This document shows, piece after piece, positions 1-12,343 of a stretch of DNA of 64,000 nucleotides. The DNA is from Lolium rigidum. Its lineage: Eukaryota > Streptophyta > Magnoliopsida > Poales > Poaceae. The stretch's first letter is position 1. Every line of letters begins with the position of its first letter. The position numbers and the translations under genes were made by a program. Below the pieces are notes generated by a model. That model was not told the DNA's origin. It made no database searches and was given only the letters and a program-made list of their open reading frames with translations. The stretch covers positions 333,171,090-333,235,089 of the forward strand of contig NC_061514.1 of the NCBI RefSeq assembly GCF_022539505.1. The letters run 5' to 3'.

Positions 1-568
1 CAAACTCGAAACAACTCATTAGAGGGTTAGTGCATAATAAAAATTTATATGTTCAGAGGTGACATAATCATTCTTAACACTTCCGGACATTGCATAAAGC
101 TACTGGACATTAATGGATCAAAGAAATTCATCCAACATAGCAAAAGAGGCAATGCGAAATAAAAGGCAGAATCCGTCAAAACAGTAACGGTTCGTAAAGA
201 CGAATTTTAAAATGGCACCAGACTTGCTCAAATGAAAATGCCCAAATTGAATGAAAGTTGCGTACATATCCGAGGATCACGCACGTAAATTGGCATATTT
301 TGTCGAGCTACCTACAGAGAGGCAGGTCGAAATTCGTGACGAAGAAAGAAATTTGTTACTGCGCAGTAATCCAAATCTAGTATGAACCTTACTATCAAAG
401 ACTTTACTTGGCACAACAATGCATAAAACTAAGATAAGGAGAGGTTGATACAGTAGTAAACAACTTCCAACACTCAAACATAAAATAAAAGTACTGTAGT
501 AAAAACATGGGTTGTCTCCCATAAGCGCTTTTCTTTAACGCCTTTCAGCTAGGCGCAGAAAGTGTGTA
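1..568 (-). other. 3' noncoding part of element A internal domain
   Basis: No ORF of note. The block is related in reverse orientation to the 3' internal regions of D (from about 27970), E (34400-34960) and F (47780-47998). It includes the shared stretch around 505-560 that precedes the gag-protease stop. It therefore belongs to the region between the last ORF and the 3' LTR of A, which lies outside the window. Confidence 0.7.
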
Positions 569-2670
569 TCAAGTGTTATCAAGAGACGAAGTATCAACAT
601 CATAACTTGTTCTAATAATAGAATCAAAAGGTAACTTCATTCTCTTCCTAGGGAAGTGTTCCATACCTTTCTTGAGAGGAAATTGATATTTAATATTACC
701 TTCCTTCATATCAATGATAGCTCCAACAGTTCGAAGAAAAGGTCTTCCCAATATAATGGGACAAGTTGCATGGCATTCAATATCCAATACAACAAAATCA
801 AAGGGGACAAGGTTATTGTTAACCATAATGCGAACATTATCAACTCTCCCCAAAGGTTTCTTTGTAGAATGATCAGCAAGATTAACATCCAAATAACAGT
901 TTTTCAATGGTGGCAAGTCAAGCATATTATAAATCTTCTTAGGCATAACAGAAATACTTGCACCAAGATCACATAAAGCATTACAATCAAAGTCATTGAC
1001 CTTCATCTTAATGATGGGCTCCCAACCATCTTCTAGCTTTCTAGGAATAGAAGTTTCAAGTTTTAGTTTCTCTTCTCTAGCTTTTATGAGAGCATTTGTA
1101 ATATGTTTTGTGAAAGCCAAGTTTATAGCACTAGCATTAGGACTCTTAGCAAGTTTTTGCAAGAAATTTATGACTTCAGAGATGTGGCAATCATCAAAAT
1201 CCAAACCATTATAATCTAAAGCAATGGGATCATCATCCCCAATGTTGGAAAAAATTTCAGCAGTTTTATCACAGGCAGTTTCAGCAGTTTTAACAGTTTT
1301 TTGCAGTTTTGTAGGCTTTGCATTAGGAGTATAAACATTGCCAACACCAATTATTTTACCATTTATAGTAGGAGGTGCAGCAACATGTGGAGCATTGGCA
1401 TTACTAGTGGTGGTAATAGTCCAAACTTTAGCTACATTATTCTCTTTAGCTAGTTTTTCATTTTCTTCTCTTTCCCACCTAGCATGCAATTCGGCCATTA
1501 ATCTTATATTCTCATTAATTCTAACTTGGATGGCATTTGCTGTAGTAACAATTTTATTTTCAATATCCTTATTAGGCATAACTTTCGATTTCAAAAGATC
1601 AACATCAGAGGCAAGACTATCAACCTTAGAAGCAAGAATATCAATTTTATTGAGCTTTTCCTCAACAGATTTGTTAAAAGCAGTTTGTGTACTAATAAAT
1701 TCTTTAAGCATAGCTTCAAGACCAGGGGGTACACTCCTATTATTGTTGTAAGAATTCCCATAAGAATTACCATAACCGTTACCATTATTATAAGGATATG
1801 GCCTATAGTTATTACTAGAATTGTTCCGATAAGCATTGTTGTTGAAATTATTATTTTTAATGAAATTTACATCAACATGTTCTTCTTGAGCAACCAATGA
1901 AGCTAACGGAACATTATTAGGATCAACATTAGTCCTATCATTCACAAGCATAGACATAATAGCATCAATCTTATCACTCAAGGAAGAGGTTTCTTCGACA
2001 TAATTTACCTTCTTACCTTGTGGAGCTCTTTCCGTGTGCCATTCAGAGTAATTAATCATCATATTATCAAGAAGCTTTGTTGCTTCACCAAGAGTGATGG
2101 ACATAAAGGTACCTCCAGCAGCTGAATCCAAAGGGTTCCGCGAGGAAAAGTTCAGTTCTGCATAAAAGGTTTGGATGATCATCCAAGTAGTCAGTCCATG
2201 GGTTGGGCAATTTTTAACCAAAGCCCAAGCTTGTGCAACATGCTCATTATCCAATTGTTTAAAATTCATTATGCTACTTCTCAAAGATATAATTTTAGCA
2301 GGGGGATAATATCTACCAATAAAAGCATCCTTGCATTTAGTCCATGAATCAATACTATTCTTAGGCGGAGATAGCAACCAATCTTTAGCTCTTCCTCTTA
2401 ATGAGAAAGGGAACAATTTTAATTTTATAATGTCACCATCTACATCCTTATACTTTTGCATTTCACACAATTCAACAAAATTATTGAGATGGGCAGCAGC
2501 ATCATCAGAACTAACACCAAAAAATTCTTTCTCATAACAAGATTCAGTAGAGCAGGTTTAATTTCAAAGAATTCTGCTGTAGTAGCAGGTGGAGCAATAG
2601 GTGTGCATAAGAAATCATTATTATTTGTGGTTGTGAAGTCACACAACTTAGTATTTTCAGGAGTGGCCAT
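569..2670 (-). pseudogene. gag-protease polyprotein of element A, one frameshift
   Basis: The gag protein forms the virus-like particle and the protease would process it. The start is the ATG at 2670; the first ~50 codons are in one frame and the remaining 633 codons, read from 2470, in another. The shift maps to a T run near 2521-2527 (one T too few on the minus strand). The gag core has the usual retrotransposon gag signature (KLFPFSLRGRAKDWL, then FYAELN about 100 residues later), followed by an Asn/Tyr-rich low-complexity stretch and a predicted coiled coil. The C-terminal ~150 residues are a retropepsin-like domain with the active-site motif CDLGAS and the later flap/partner motif IILGRPFL. 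The stop at 569 is followed directly by noncoding DNA, so pol is absent. The single-base homopolymer defect could be a sequencing error. Confidence 0.85.
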
Positions 2671-2894
2671 TTTAGCAATAGTAAATAAAGCAAACTAGAT
2701 AAAGTAAATGCAAGTAACTAATTTTTTTTGTGTTTTAGATATAGAGAACAAGATAGTAAATAAAGTAAAACTAGCAACTAATTTTTTTGTATTTTGATAT
2801 AATGCAGCAAACAAAGTAGTAAATAAAATAAAGCAAGACAAAAACAAAGTAAAGAGATTGGATTGTGGAGACTCCCCTTGCAGCGTGTCTTGAT

Positions 2895-2907
2895 GGCAAC
2901 GGCGCCA
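2895..2907 (-). promoter_or_regulatory. Primer-binding site of element A (tRNA-Asp type)
   Basis: The minus strand reads TGGCGCCGTTGCC just inside the LTR end at 2919. It is complementary to the 3' end of plant tRNA-Asp(GUC), which ends GGCAACGGCGCCA. Reverse transcription of the element would start here. D and E carry the same motif. Confidence 0.85.
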
Positions 2908-2918
2908 GAAAAAGAGCT

Positions 2919-4139
2919 TGATGGCGTGTAACTCACACGTTCGTTGGGAACCCCAAGAGGAAGGTATGATGCACACAGTAGCAAGTTTTCCCTCAGAAAG
3001 AAACCAAGGTTTATCGAACCAGGAGGAGCCAAGAAGCACGTTGAAGGTTGATGGCGGCGGGATGTAGTGCGGCGCAACACCAGGGATTCCGGCGCCAACG
3101 TGGAACCCGCACAACACAACCAAAGTACTTTGCCCCAACGAAACGAGTGAGGTTGTCAATCTCACCGGCTTGCTGTAACAAAGGATTAGATGTATAGTGT
3201 GGATGATGATTGTTTGCAGAAAACGAGTAGAACAAGTATTACAAGTAGATTGTATTCAATGTAAAAGAATGGACCGGGGTCCATAGTTCACTAGAGGTGT
3301 CTCTCCCATAAGATAAATAGCATGTTGGGTGAACAAATTACGATCGGGCAATTGACAAATAGAGAGGGCATGACCATGCACATACATGATATGATGAGTA
3401 TTGTGAGATTTAATTGGGCATTACGACAAAGTACATAGACCGCTATCCAGCATGCATCTATGCCTAAAAAGTCCACCTTCAGGTTATCATCCGAACCCCT
3501 TCCAGTATTAAGTTGTAAACAACAGACAATTGCATTAAGTATGGTGCGTAATGTAATCAATAACTACATCCTTAGACATAGCATCAATGTTTTATCCCTA
3601 GTGGCAACATCACATCCACAACCTTAGAACTTTCTGTCACCGTCCTAGATTTAATGGAGGCATGAACCCACTATCGAGCATAAATACTCCCTCTTGGAGT
3701 TAAGAGCAAAAACTTGGCCGAGCCTCTACTAATAACGGAGAGCATGCAAGATCATAAACAACACATAGGTAATAGATTGATAATCAACATAACATAGTAT
3801 TCTCTATCCATCGGATCCCGACAAACACAACATATAGCATTACAGATAGATGATCTTGATCATGTTCGGCAGCTCACAAGATCCAACAATGAAGCACATG
3901 AGGAGAAGACAACCATCTAGCTACTGCTATGGACCCATAGTCCAGGGGTGAACTACTCACTCATCACTCCGGAGGCGACCATGGCGGTGAAGAGTCCTCC
4001 GGGAGATGATTCCCCTCTCCGGCAGGGTGCCGGAGGCGATCTCCTGAATCCCCCGAGATGGGATTGGCGGCGGCGGCGTCTCTGGAAGGTTCTCCGTATC
4101 GTGGCTCTCGGTACTGGGGGTTTTCGCGACGAAGGCTTT
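2919..4139 (-). repeat. Element A 5' LTR, 3' (R/U5 side) part
   Basis: LTR segment from the end next to the PBS up to the insertion point of element B. It matches the LTRs at 30757, 35925, 44161 and 50169 closely over its whole length. The remainder of this LTR resumes at 18339. The six bases left of B (GGCTTT, 4134-4139) reappear imperfectly at 18339 (GCCTTT), the expected short target duplication. Confidence 0.88.
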
Positions 4140-4842
4140 TGTTGGGGGGATGACCCCCGGTATGCCAAAGGCATGCCAAACCGGATGGCTTGTGCCATCA
4201 AGATACCGGTTTAATGTTCGTACCGGAACCTAAGGATAAGAGTTTAGCTAGGTGGAGCTAAGCCGGTATCCCCAAGAGGGGTATACCGGAATCCGGTAAA
4301 GAAGATACCGGAAAGGAGCGCTCGTCGGCGGGACTGGTCAAAGATTCTCTCCGGAGCTAGAAGACAAAGATGAGCTAAGCAAAGTAACTTTAGACGAAGG
4401 GCCGACGATAAAGAGAAGGGTGACGGTCAAAGAAGCCGGAGGACGTCGGCGCCCCGATTAAAGAGGACTCCGGTGTCATCTATGATTAAAGTAGCTTTGT
4501 AAAGTAGTTTGTCTAGTCAAAGATGCCATTAGGGTTTCTTCCAGTGTAAGCCACCCTCTCCCCTATATAAGGAGAGGGGTATCGCCTCCTACGAGCGCGA
4601 GACCATAGAGAGATCGGTGTACCGAGAAACTTGTAACCATGTTGAGATCAATGAAGCTAGCGATCTAGTAAAGAGTTCTTCCTCTTGTCTCTCTTCTTGC
4701 ATATCGGCCTTTGGTTGTGTTCTTGAGGAAAGCATCCGGAAGTTCTTCCCATCTAATCGCAAACCCTCCCCCGAATCCTCATACGTCCATTCGGCCCCAA
4801 CTTAAGCCATCCTATGGCATCGGCTCGTTCACCACGATGACA
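4140..4842 (+). repeat. Element B 5' LTR
   Basis: 703 bp, TG...CA ends. It contains a TATA box (TATATAA, 4564-4570) followed by a GC-rich start of transcript. The matching 3' copy is 17635-18338. A reverse-oriented partial copy from a related element occurs at 37531-37955. Confidence 0.93.
4564..4570 (+). promoter_or_regulatory. TATA box of element B LTR
   Basis: TATATAA within CCCTATATAAGGAGAGG, conserved in the 3' LTR at 18060-18066. This is the likely promoter for the gag-pol transcript. Confidence 0.7.
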
Positions 4843-4843
4843 G

Positions 4844-4862
4844 TTGGCGCCCACCGTGGGGC
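4844..4862 (+). promoter_or_regulatory. Primer-binding site of element B
   Basis: TTGGCGCCCACCGTGGGGC lies immediately after the LTR end at 4842. The position and the TGGCGCC start are those of a tRNA primer site. I do not assign the tRNA species. Confidence 0.7.
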
Positions 4863-5310
4863 ATGAAGTGGCGCATGCTGGAATACACATTCGGGCGGGC
4901 CTCCTCGAGTTCGCCGGCGAGCGGACGGTGTCCGCGCTTGTGCGAGCTTCTACTCCATCGATTTCATCAACGACAACGCGGGCTGCTTCGCCAACGGCGG
5001 CATCTTCCCCAAGAACGGCCGCATCATCGAGTTCGGCAGCCACCGCATCTACTTCGGCACCGTCCCCGTGCGCCAGCGCCTCTCGCCGGTGCCGGTGGCA
5101 CCGGACCCGCCAAGATGGCTCCGTGCTGGTCGCGCCCCGGCAGCCGTCGAGGTAATGATGACCGGTGTGGCTGGTGCAGGAAAGGAGGTTGCGGCCGAGG
5201 GTGCTGGTCGCGCGGTTTCGACCCGTGCGGCTAAGCCACCGCCGGAGCGCGACGCAGCGCAGTGGGAGCATCTTCCGCGCCACCGGCAACGCCTCTCCAA
5301 ACGGCGATGA

Positions 5311-7205
5311 ACGCGCCGGCAACCCCCATCGCGCGTAACATCGACCCGGCAGCGGCTCGAGGCGGAGCCGGAGGCGCAGCGCCTGAGGATACTCGAGAGC
5401 GGCAAGGACGTCGTCAAGGCGCAGCGCGAGCTGAACCTAACCGTACGTGAGTATAACGCTGCCCATGGCTTTGCTTCTGTTAGCGCTCATGCTGCTAGGA
5501 TACCGGAAAACCGGCTTAAGGCTCGCAATCTAGATCGGGATTTGCGTAAGGAAGTTCTTACCGGAAAAAGTACCTCTGCATCAGTTAGCATTGTAGAGAA
5601 ACCTAAGTACAGCAGTCCGGATAAAACCATAAAAGCTGCTAAGGCTGCCGTAGATCCGTGTGACTCGCTTACCGGAGAGGCTCGGCAAAGCAACAAGAGC
5701 GTGTCGAGAGCTGCTAGATACCGTAGAGCAGCGAACGCCGAGCAGCTGGCTAAGCTGAACAAGGCTATAGCCTCGAAATCCGCGCGTTCAACAAAGAATG
5801 CCGGAAGCAAGTCCCATGGGCAGGCCTCGTCCCCCCATCCGGACAGAAGAAAAGAAAAAGAAGTAAACGCACGGCAGATGACTGTGTATGATCCGGTCCT
5901 TGCCGGTAAACAAAAAGCCGGGCAACACGATGCCGGTAGAAAGAGCCAAGGGGCAGAACGAGGCTACGCCAAGGAAGGCTATGCCGGAAACAATCATGCC
6001 GGTAGACATGAAACCGGGCAAAACTATCCGGCTGCAAGGGCAGCGTATGATGATGATGAGGAGGAGATGCCTCCACCAAGGTACCGGCAGGCAAGGGCCG
6101 CGGCACCAGAACGTTACGATGAAGCCGATTCTAACAGACCGGCAGCATACCGGAACCCGTTGGGGGAACGCTTGGGAGAGAGATACTTACCGGAACGGGA
6201 TGCGAGGCACCGTCTGGACAGAGTGTACTTGTCAGAAATGATCGAGGAGGAAGGTCCTCCAGGTCCAAAGTGCTTTGGCCCAAGAATCATGAGAGAAAAA
6301 CCACCAGTTCGCAACTTCACGTTGCCCCGTGACACAAAAACATACGATGGCACCACGAAGTCGGAGGATTGGCTCGCGGATTACGTGACCGCGGTATACG
6401 TCGCAGGCGGTGGAGGAACCGTAGCAGGAGGAGGAAACCGGCGTTGGGCCGTGAGGATCATACCATCGTTTCTGGTTGGACCGGCAAGAATCTGGCTGAA
6501 CAACTTGCCGGCAGGAAGCATAAATGGCTGGCTGGATTTTGAGGAGGCTTTTGTGAGCAATTTCAGCAGCACCTATCAAAGGCCAAACAGGCCGCAGCAA
6601 CTTGCCCTGTGTGTGCAACGCCCGAACGAAACAGACCGGGATTATCTGGCCCGGTGGAACACCACAAGGAACTCTTGTGAAGGAGTAATCGAGGCACAAG
6701 CCATTGCTTGGTTTAGCGATGGGTGCAAAAGAGGTTCGCCGTTGTGGCAAAAGCTGCAGCGGAACATGCCGACAACGTTGGCGAGAGATGATACGTGTGG
6801 CGGATAACTATGCGTTGGGAGACCCAACGCAGCCGGCAGATGCAACCTGAACCGGAACAGCTACGCCAAGAGCAACACCGGGACAGCCGGAACAACAAGA
6901 GGAGGGAAGATTTCCCGGATCGAAGGTATGGCTCGCAGCAAGTTGCTGCTGTGCAGGAAAACTCTGATGCCAGCGGCAGCCAGAGGCAAAGAACCGGATC
7001 GCAGCCATGGGCGGGTCCAAAGAAACAGTGGGTGGAAAAGAAACCCTGGGTCCAGAAAAGAAACTGGCAAGAACCCGCAAAATACACCATGGAAGCTGCC
7101 ATGGACCAACCGTGCCGGTGGCACACACCGAATCCGGCACACCCGTCAAACCATCTGACGAAGGATTGTACCCGGACCAAGTACTTGATGGAAAGGGGGC
7201 GGTAA
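5311..7205 (+). pseudogene. gag of element B, frameshifted
   Basis: The capsid-forming gag polyprotein. Reading is open from 5311, after an in-frame stop at 5308, through the ATG at 5542 to 6807; a charged coiled-coil-like N-terminus precedes the gag core at about 6290-6780. The core shows conserved LPRDTKTYDGTTKSEDWL and LVGPARIWLNNLP. Near 6783-6787 the frame is lost by one extra base inside a GCGAGAG stretch. The next frame runs only to a stop near 6849, and the rest of gag continues in a third frame (6795-7205). It ends with a zinc-finger-like CxxH..H..C motif, CRWHTPNPAHPSNHLTKDC. The N-terminal start is uncertain because 4863-5310 is open in several frames without a clear match. Confidence 0.82.
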
Positions 7206-8032
7206 AAGATGCCCAAGGGCGAGGAGGCAATGCAATGATGCCACCTCCGGACATGCCGCGGCAGCAACAGCTACCGCCACCACCACCGCTTACCGGGCCA
7301 AACGCTTTACCGGTGCAGCCAAACCGGCAGCAGTACCAGCAGGTTAACCGGGTGGAGCAAGATGATAACCAGCTACCTCCACCGCCACCTCTAGGCCGGA
7401 ATGTTTACGAAGATCCGCATTTGTGCTGTGTTGTTTTTGTTACTGAGCCGACAGACAGGCAAAGTATGCATCGCCGCTCCATGGAAGTAAATGCTGTGAT
7501 GCCGGCAGTGCCCAAATACATGCAGTGGTCCAACCAGGAAATTGCTTGGTCGATCAAGGATCACCCCAAGATCATGCCGAATCCGGGCGGATATGCTCTT
7601 GTTGTGGACCCAATCATGAAAGGGCCACAAACTCGAGTGAAGTTCAGCAAGGTGCTGATAGACAATGGCAGCAGCATCAACATCATGTACAAGCACACCA
7701 TGCATACGCTGGGCATAACAGGAAACATGCTTCAACCAACGCGCACAACGTTCCACGGGATCGTTCCGGGTTTGTCCTGCGCACCGGTTGGAAAAGTCCG
7801 GGTGGACGTGTCGTTTGGAGGACGTGACAATTGCCGGGTTGAGAACCTGGAGTTTGAGGTGGTGGACTTAGATAGTCCGTACCATGCTTTGTTGGGGAGA
7901 CCGGCACTGGCGGCCTTCATGGCCTCGACCCACACGGCGTATCTCAAGATGAAGATGCCGGCACCTCGTGGACCTCTGGACTCGTGGTGGGAAACTACAA
8001 GATCTCCCCGGGAATCAGCCGTCTGCTGGATC
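7206..8032 (+). CDS. Aspartic protease (retropepsin) of element B
   Basis: This lies in the 369-codon open frame that begins at 7007; its first part overlaps the gag end in another frame. A Pro-rich linker (7240-7400) leads to a retropepsin domain with active-site motif LIDNGSS (Asp codon at 7661) and the typical later motif YHALLGRPAL at about 7880. It would cleave the gag-pol polyprotein. Near 7970-7980 the frame is disturbed by extra bases around CTGGACTCG, so the last ~15 residues before pol are read in another frame. Confidence 0.82.
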
Positions 8033-10207
8033 AAACCTAGCGGAATCGTTGGTGATCGCAGAGGAAAAGAAAAGGATGCAAACAGCTGTTGCGCTGGCTC
8101 GGTCCTCACGAGCTGAGCTTAGCGGCAATGAGTGCAAGTCTGAGCGCTCCGGCGTTCAAACCGTCAAAGGAAACAAAGGACATTGTGCTGGATCCGGCTA
8201 CCTGCAGCGCACCGTTCGTATCGGTGCCGGCCTCGATCAAGCATAGGAAAGCGCGCTCGTCGGCTTCCTCCGTGAGAATCGGAATATCTTTGCACGGTCA
8301 ACTGAAGATTTGGTAGGTGTTCCGAGGGAGCTGGCTGAGCACTCCTTGAACGTTCGAAAAGATGCCAAGCCGGTGCGACAACCCTTGCGCCGGTTCGCTG
8401 AAGATAGAAGAAAGATCATAGGAGAGGAGGTAACCAAACTGCTTGTTGCCAAATTCATTGTGGAGGTCACGCACACAGAGTGGCTGGCCAACCCGGTGAT
8501 GGTCGAAAAGAAGAAAGATGAGAACCTGGAGGCAAAAGCTCCGAAGGTGTGGCGCATGTGCATCGACTACACTAACCTGAACAAAGCTTGCCCAAGAGAC
8601 CCTTTTCCTTTACCACGGATCGATCAAGTGATTGATTCAACCGCTGGGTGTGAGTTGTTATCTTTCCTGGATGCCTATTCCGGTTTCCACCAGATTCCCT
8701 TGAAAAAGGAAGATCAAATAAAAACTGCATTCATTACCCCGCACGGGGCTTACTGTTATATCACTATGCCTTTTGGTTTGCGCAACGCTGGTGCAACGTA
8801 CCAGCGCTGTATGCAAAAATGCTTGTTTGATCAAATCGGAAAGAATGTGCAGGTGTATGTGGATGACATCGTGATAAAAACTAAGGTAAAAGATACCCTG
8901 ATCGATGATCTCCGGCAAACGTTTGATAACCTAAGAAGGTTCCGGATGAAACTCAATCCGGCAAAATGTACCTTCGGTGTTCCCGCCGGCAAGCTGCTGG
9001 GTTTCCTCGTCTCAAGCCGAGGCATTGAGGTCAATCCGATTAAGATTAGGGCAATCGAGAGAATGACAATACCACAGGATCTGAAGGACATACAAAAGTT
9101 TACCGGAAGCTTAGCATCGCTAAGCCGGTTCATAAGCAGGTTGGGAGAAAAGGCCTTGCCGTTGTATGCCTTAATGAGAAAATCCGATAAATTCGTCTGG
9201 ACCCCTCAGGCAGACGCAGCATTCAAGGAGCTGAAAACGATGTTAGCTACCGCGCCAATATTGGCTTCGCCGTTGGAAAGAGAACCGATGTTGTTGTACA
9301 TAGCAGCAACCAACCGGGTCGTGAGTGTTGTTGTGGTAGTAGAAAGAGAAGAGGAAGGAAAAACCGTCCAGAGGCCGGTATACTACCTGAGCGAGGTGCT
9401 CTCCCTCTCAAAGCAAAACTACCCGCACTTCCGTAAAATGACCTATGGCGTGTTTATGGCCGCCACAAAGCTCAAGCACTACTTCGAGGAACATCCTATG
9501 AAAGTGGTGAGTGAAGCTCCCATCTCTGACATCATGTGCAACAAAGACGCCAGCGGCCGGATTGCAAAATGGGCGATCCAGATATCACCATACGTGCCGG
9601 TGTATGAAAGAAGAGATGCCATAAAGTCACAGGCTTTGGCTGATTTCCTGGTTGATTGGGCGGAGATGCAATACAAACCGCCGGATCAGAAGATAGAGTA
9701 CTGGAAAATGCACTTTGATGGATCCAAGCTCAAGGAGGGTCTAGGTGCCGGTGTGGTGCTTACTTCACCAAAAGGAGACCACCTCCGGTATGTTTTGCAA
9801 GTACATTTCAGGGCATCGAACAATGTCGCTGAATATGAAGCTTTGGTCCATGGGCTTAAGGTCGCGAAAGAAATCGGTGCGCACCGGATCATTTGCTATG
9901 GAGATTCAGATCTTGTGGTACAGCAGTGTTCCGGAGATTGGGATGCAAAAGATGCCAACATGGCCTCGTACCGGTTTCACGTGCAAAAGATTGCCGGATT
10001 CTTCGAAGGTTGTGAGTTTCACCATGTACCGCGTGCAGAAAATGAAGCTGCGGATGCTTTGTCTAAGATAGGCTCATCCCGACAAGAAATTCCTCCCGGA
10101 ATAGCTTTGGCACACCTGAGAGTACCATCAATCAAGCCAAGTCCAGAGTCGGAATCAATTTTTGTACCGGAGTCACACGTGGTGCCCATGGATATCGATG
10201 AAGGGAA

Positions 10208-10291
10208 CCCGGGGACCGCTCCGGCAAACCCGGGGACTGCTCCGGCAAGCTCAGGGACTGTTCCGGTAAGCTCGGGGACTGCCGCACCCGT
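10208..10291 (+). repeat. 21-bp tandem repeat inside pol (7-residue repeat)
   Basis: Four imperfect copies of a 21-bp unit built around GGGGACTGCTCCGGCAA encode a Pro/Gly/Thr/Ala-rich heptad such as PGTAPAN. They sit in the linker between the second RNase H and the integrase zinc finger, where length variation should be tolerated. Confidence 0.85.
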
Positions 10292-11676
10292 ATCGGAAGA
10301 AATGATGCTGGTGGATAGCATGGAGATAGATGCACCGGTGTTTCTAGTTCGAGAGATACCGTCATGGGCTAAACCTATTAAGGAATTCCTAATCAACGGC
10401 ACCTTGCCGGCGGATGAAAATGAGTCAAGGAGGATACAAAGAAGGTCCAAAGCTTACACATTCATCAATGGTGAAGTGTACAAGAGAAGCGTTACCGGTG
10501 TCCTTCAAAGATGTGTGGAACCGGAAGAAGGGAAAGAAATGCTTGAGGAAATTCACCAAGGAGAATGTGGGCATCATGCCTCATCAAGGGCGCTGGTAGC
10601 AAAGGTATTCCGGCATGGGTTCTATTGGCCCACTGCTTTGGAGAACGCTGAGGATTTGGTAAGAAAATGCAACGGGTGCCAGAGGTACGCCAAGCAAAAT
10701 CATACCCCAGCATCCGGTTTAAAGACAATACCGCTAACATGGCCGTTTGCTGTTTGGTGCCTTGACATGGTTGGCCCATTCAAGACTGCAAGGAGCAGCA
10801 TGACTCACATCTTGGTCATGGTGGATAAGTTCACCAAATGGCTAGAGGTAAAACCTATCGCAAAGTGTGATGGGCATACAGCTGTGAAATTCTTGAAAGA
10901 TGTCATCTTGCGGTATGGATACCCGCACAAGCATCATCACTGACAATGGAACCAACTTTGCTCAAGGTGAGTTCAAAAGGTTCTGTGAGGATAAGAATAT
11001 CCGGTTGGATTTGTGCTCGGTGGCACACCCACAAGGCAATGGCCAAGTGGAAAGAATGAATGCTTTGGTACTCTCCGGTATCAAACCCAGACTCATTGAC
11101 GCAGTGGAAAAAGCACCGGGGTGTTGGCTTGATGAGATACCATCAGTGCTGTGGAGTATAAGAACAACCCCAAACCGTTCCACCGGATACACTCCGTTCT
11201 TCATGGTTTATGGAGCAGAAGCGGTCATACCAACCGACATCATCCATGATTCACCAAGAGTGCAGCTCTATACTGAGCAAGAGGTCAAAGAGGCCAGAGA
11301 AAATGATGTGGACTTGCTAGAAGAAGCAAGAGAGCTAGCTTTGGCAAGAACAGCCATTTACCAGCAAAACCTCAGACGCTATCATGACCGGAAGGTCAAT
11401 CCAAGAGTTTTCCGGGAAGGAGATCTTGTGCTTCGCCTAGTGCAGCGCACTGAAGGCCGGCATAAGCTCTTGCCACCTTGGGAAGGTCCCTTCATTGTGA
11501 GCAAGGTGCTTCACAATGATGCATACTACCTAATTGACGCACAGGAGTGGAAAGAAGGAAAGGCGGACAAGTCCGGAGAGGAGAGCAAGCGTCCATGGAA
11601 CATAGCTCTCATTGCGTCCTTTCTACTCTTGAAGTGGTGGTGTAAGAAGTTCCTTTTTTGTACCTTATATGCTATG

Positions 11677-11682
11677 AATAAA
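11677..11682 (+). terminator. Possible polyadenylation signal after element B pol
   Basis: AATAAA within ATGAATAAAAG, about 20 bases before the pol stop. A similar ATGAATAAAAG occurs on the minus strand of element I downstream of its pol end (around 43930), which suggests a conserved processing signal. Confidence 0.4.
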
Positions 11683-11703
11683 AGATGCTGGAACATTGAG
11701 TGA

Positions 11704-12343
11704 GTCTCGGGGACTACCCCGATAAGATTGCATGTAACTTGTCTATTTTTTCAGTTTACCGGTTGCTTATTGAACGTTTTTTCTTTCCGGTTTAGTAGTG
11801 TGCTAAACCCTACCGGAGTCTTCGACTCTGCTGCTGTCCGCAAACCGGCTTCATGGCAAGCAAGATAAACCGGTAGGGGATAAGCACATGAACTGCGAGA
11901 AGGGAGAGCAGGAAAGAACAATCCGGAAAATTTAACTAACCCCGGTTATACCGGTTTTTTGCAAAATTTCAAAGTTATTTCTAAGTTCAAAAAGATGCCT
12001 GTTTGGTGAAAGAACCTTGTGCTCATACGCCAAAGAACGCCCAGAGAAGGCAGGCAGAGCCAAGGCAAAAGAACCAAGTATGCATCAAATTGGATGCGGA
12101 AACAATTGGGAAATCTTTGCAGTGCAAGATAAAAGCAAAACCAAAAGCAAATGTGCTAAAGCAAACTTAAGATAATTAACTACCGGTATAACTTACCGGC
12201 AGAAAATGTTGTACCACAACCAAAAGCAAGTTTAAAGTTTTACATCATAGACCCCGGCATTCCGGGGCAGAATTTAACAGACATTGTTTTTAAGACAAGC
12301 AGGGCCAACAGATAAGTCACAGGCAAACATGTGATGAAGGTCA
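11704..12343. other. Noncoding DNA between pol and the antisense gene of element B
   Basis: No convincing ORF. It contains a PPT-like CTCGGGGACT at 11705-11714 and many ACCGGT/CCGGTT words. It probably includes the 3' ends of both converging transcripts: sense gag-pol from the left and the antisense gene from the right. Confidence 0.6.

Larger units (their letters stand above)
8130..11703 (+). pseudogene. pol of element B: RT, RNase H, second RNase H, integrase
   Basis: The main ORF (8310-10943, 877 codons) contains a reverse transcriptase with CIDYTNLNKACPRDPFPLP and the catalytic YVDD (Asp codons at 8862 and 8865, residues 185-186). A degenerate retroviral RNase H follows. Then comes a second, archaeal-type RNase H with MHFDGSK (Asp codon 9717), SNNVAEYEAL, GDSDLV and HVPRAENEAADALS. 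Next are the integrase HHCC zinc finger (about 10550-10690) and the first catalytic Asp in CLDMVGPF (codon 10764). One extra base near 10929-10930 shifts the frame. Integrase continues in ORF 10900-11703 with ITDNGTNF and GNGQVERMN, completing a DDE triad, plus a C-terminal WEGPFIV segment. Two tandem RNase H domains are a Tat-lineage hallmark. The region 8040-8310 joins protease to RT and is also frameshifted. Confidence 0.92.

Noticed and set aside
3953..4214. Short Arg/Pro-rich ORFs in the A-type LTRs (also near 36970 and 50423)
   Set aside because: Repeated in every LTR copy in the GC-rich transcript start region, with no conserved frame across copies.
4753..5322. GC-rich overlapping ORFs on both strands near the start of element B internal region
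   Set aside because: They overlap each other in several frames, show Arg/Ala/Ser-rich composition typical of random GC-rich reading, and lie on the PBS/gag leader.
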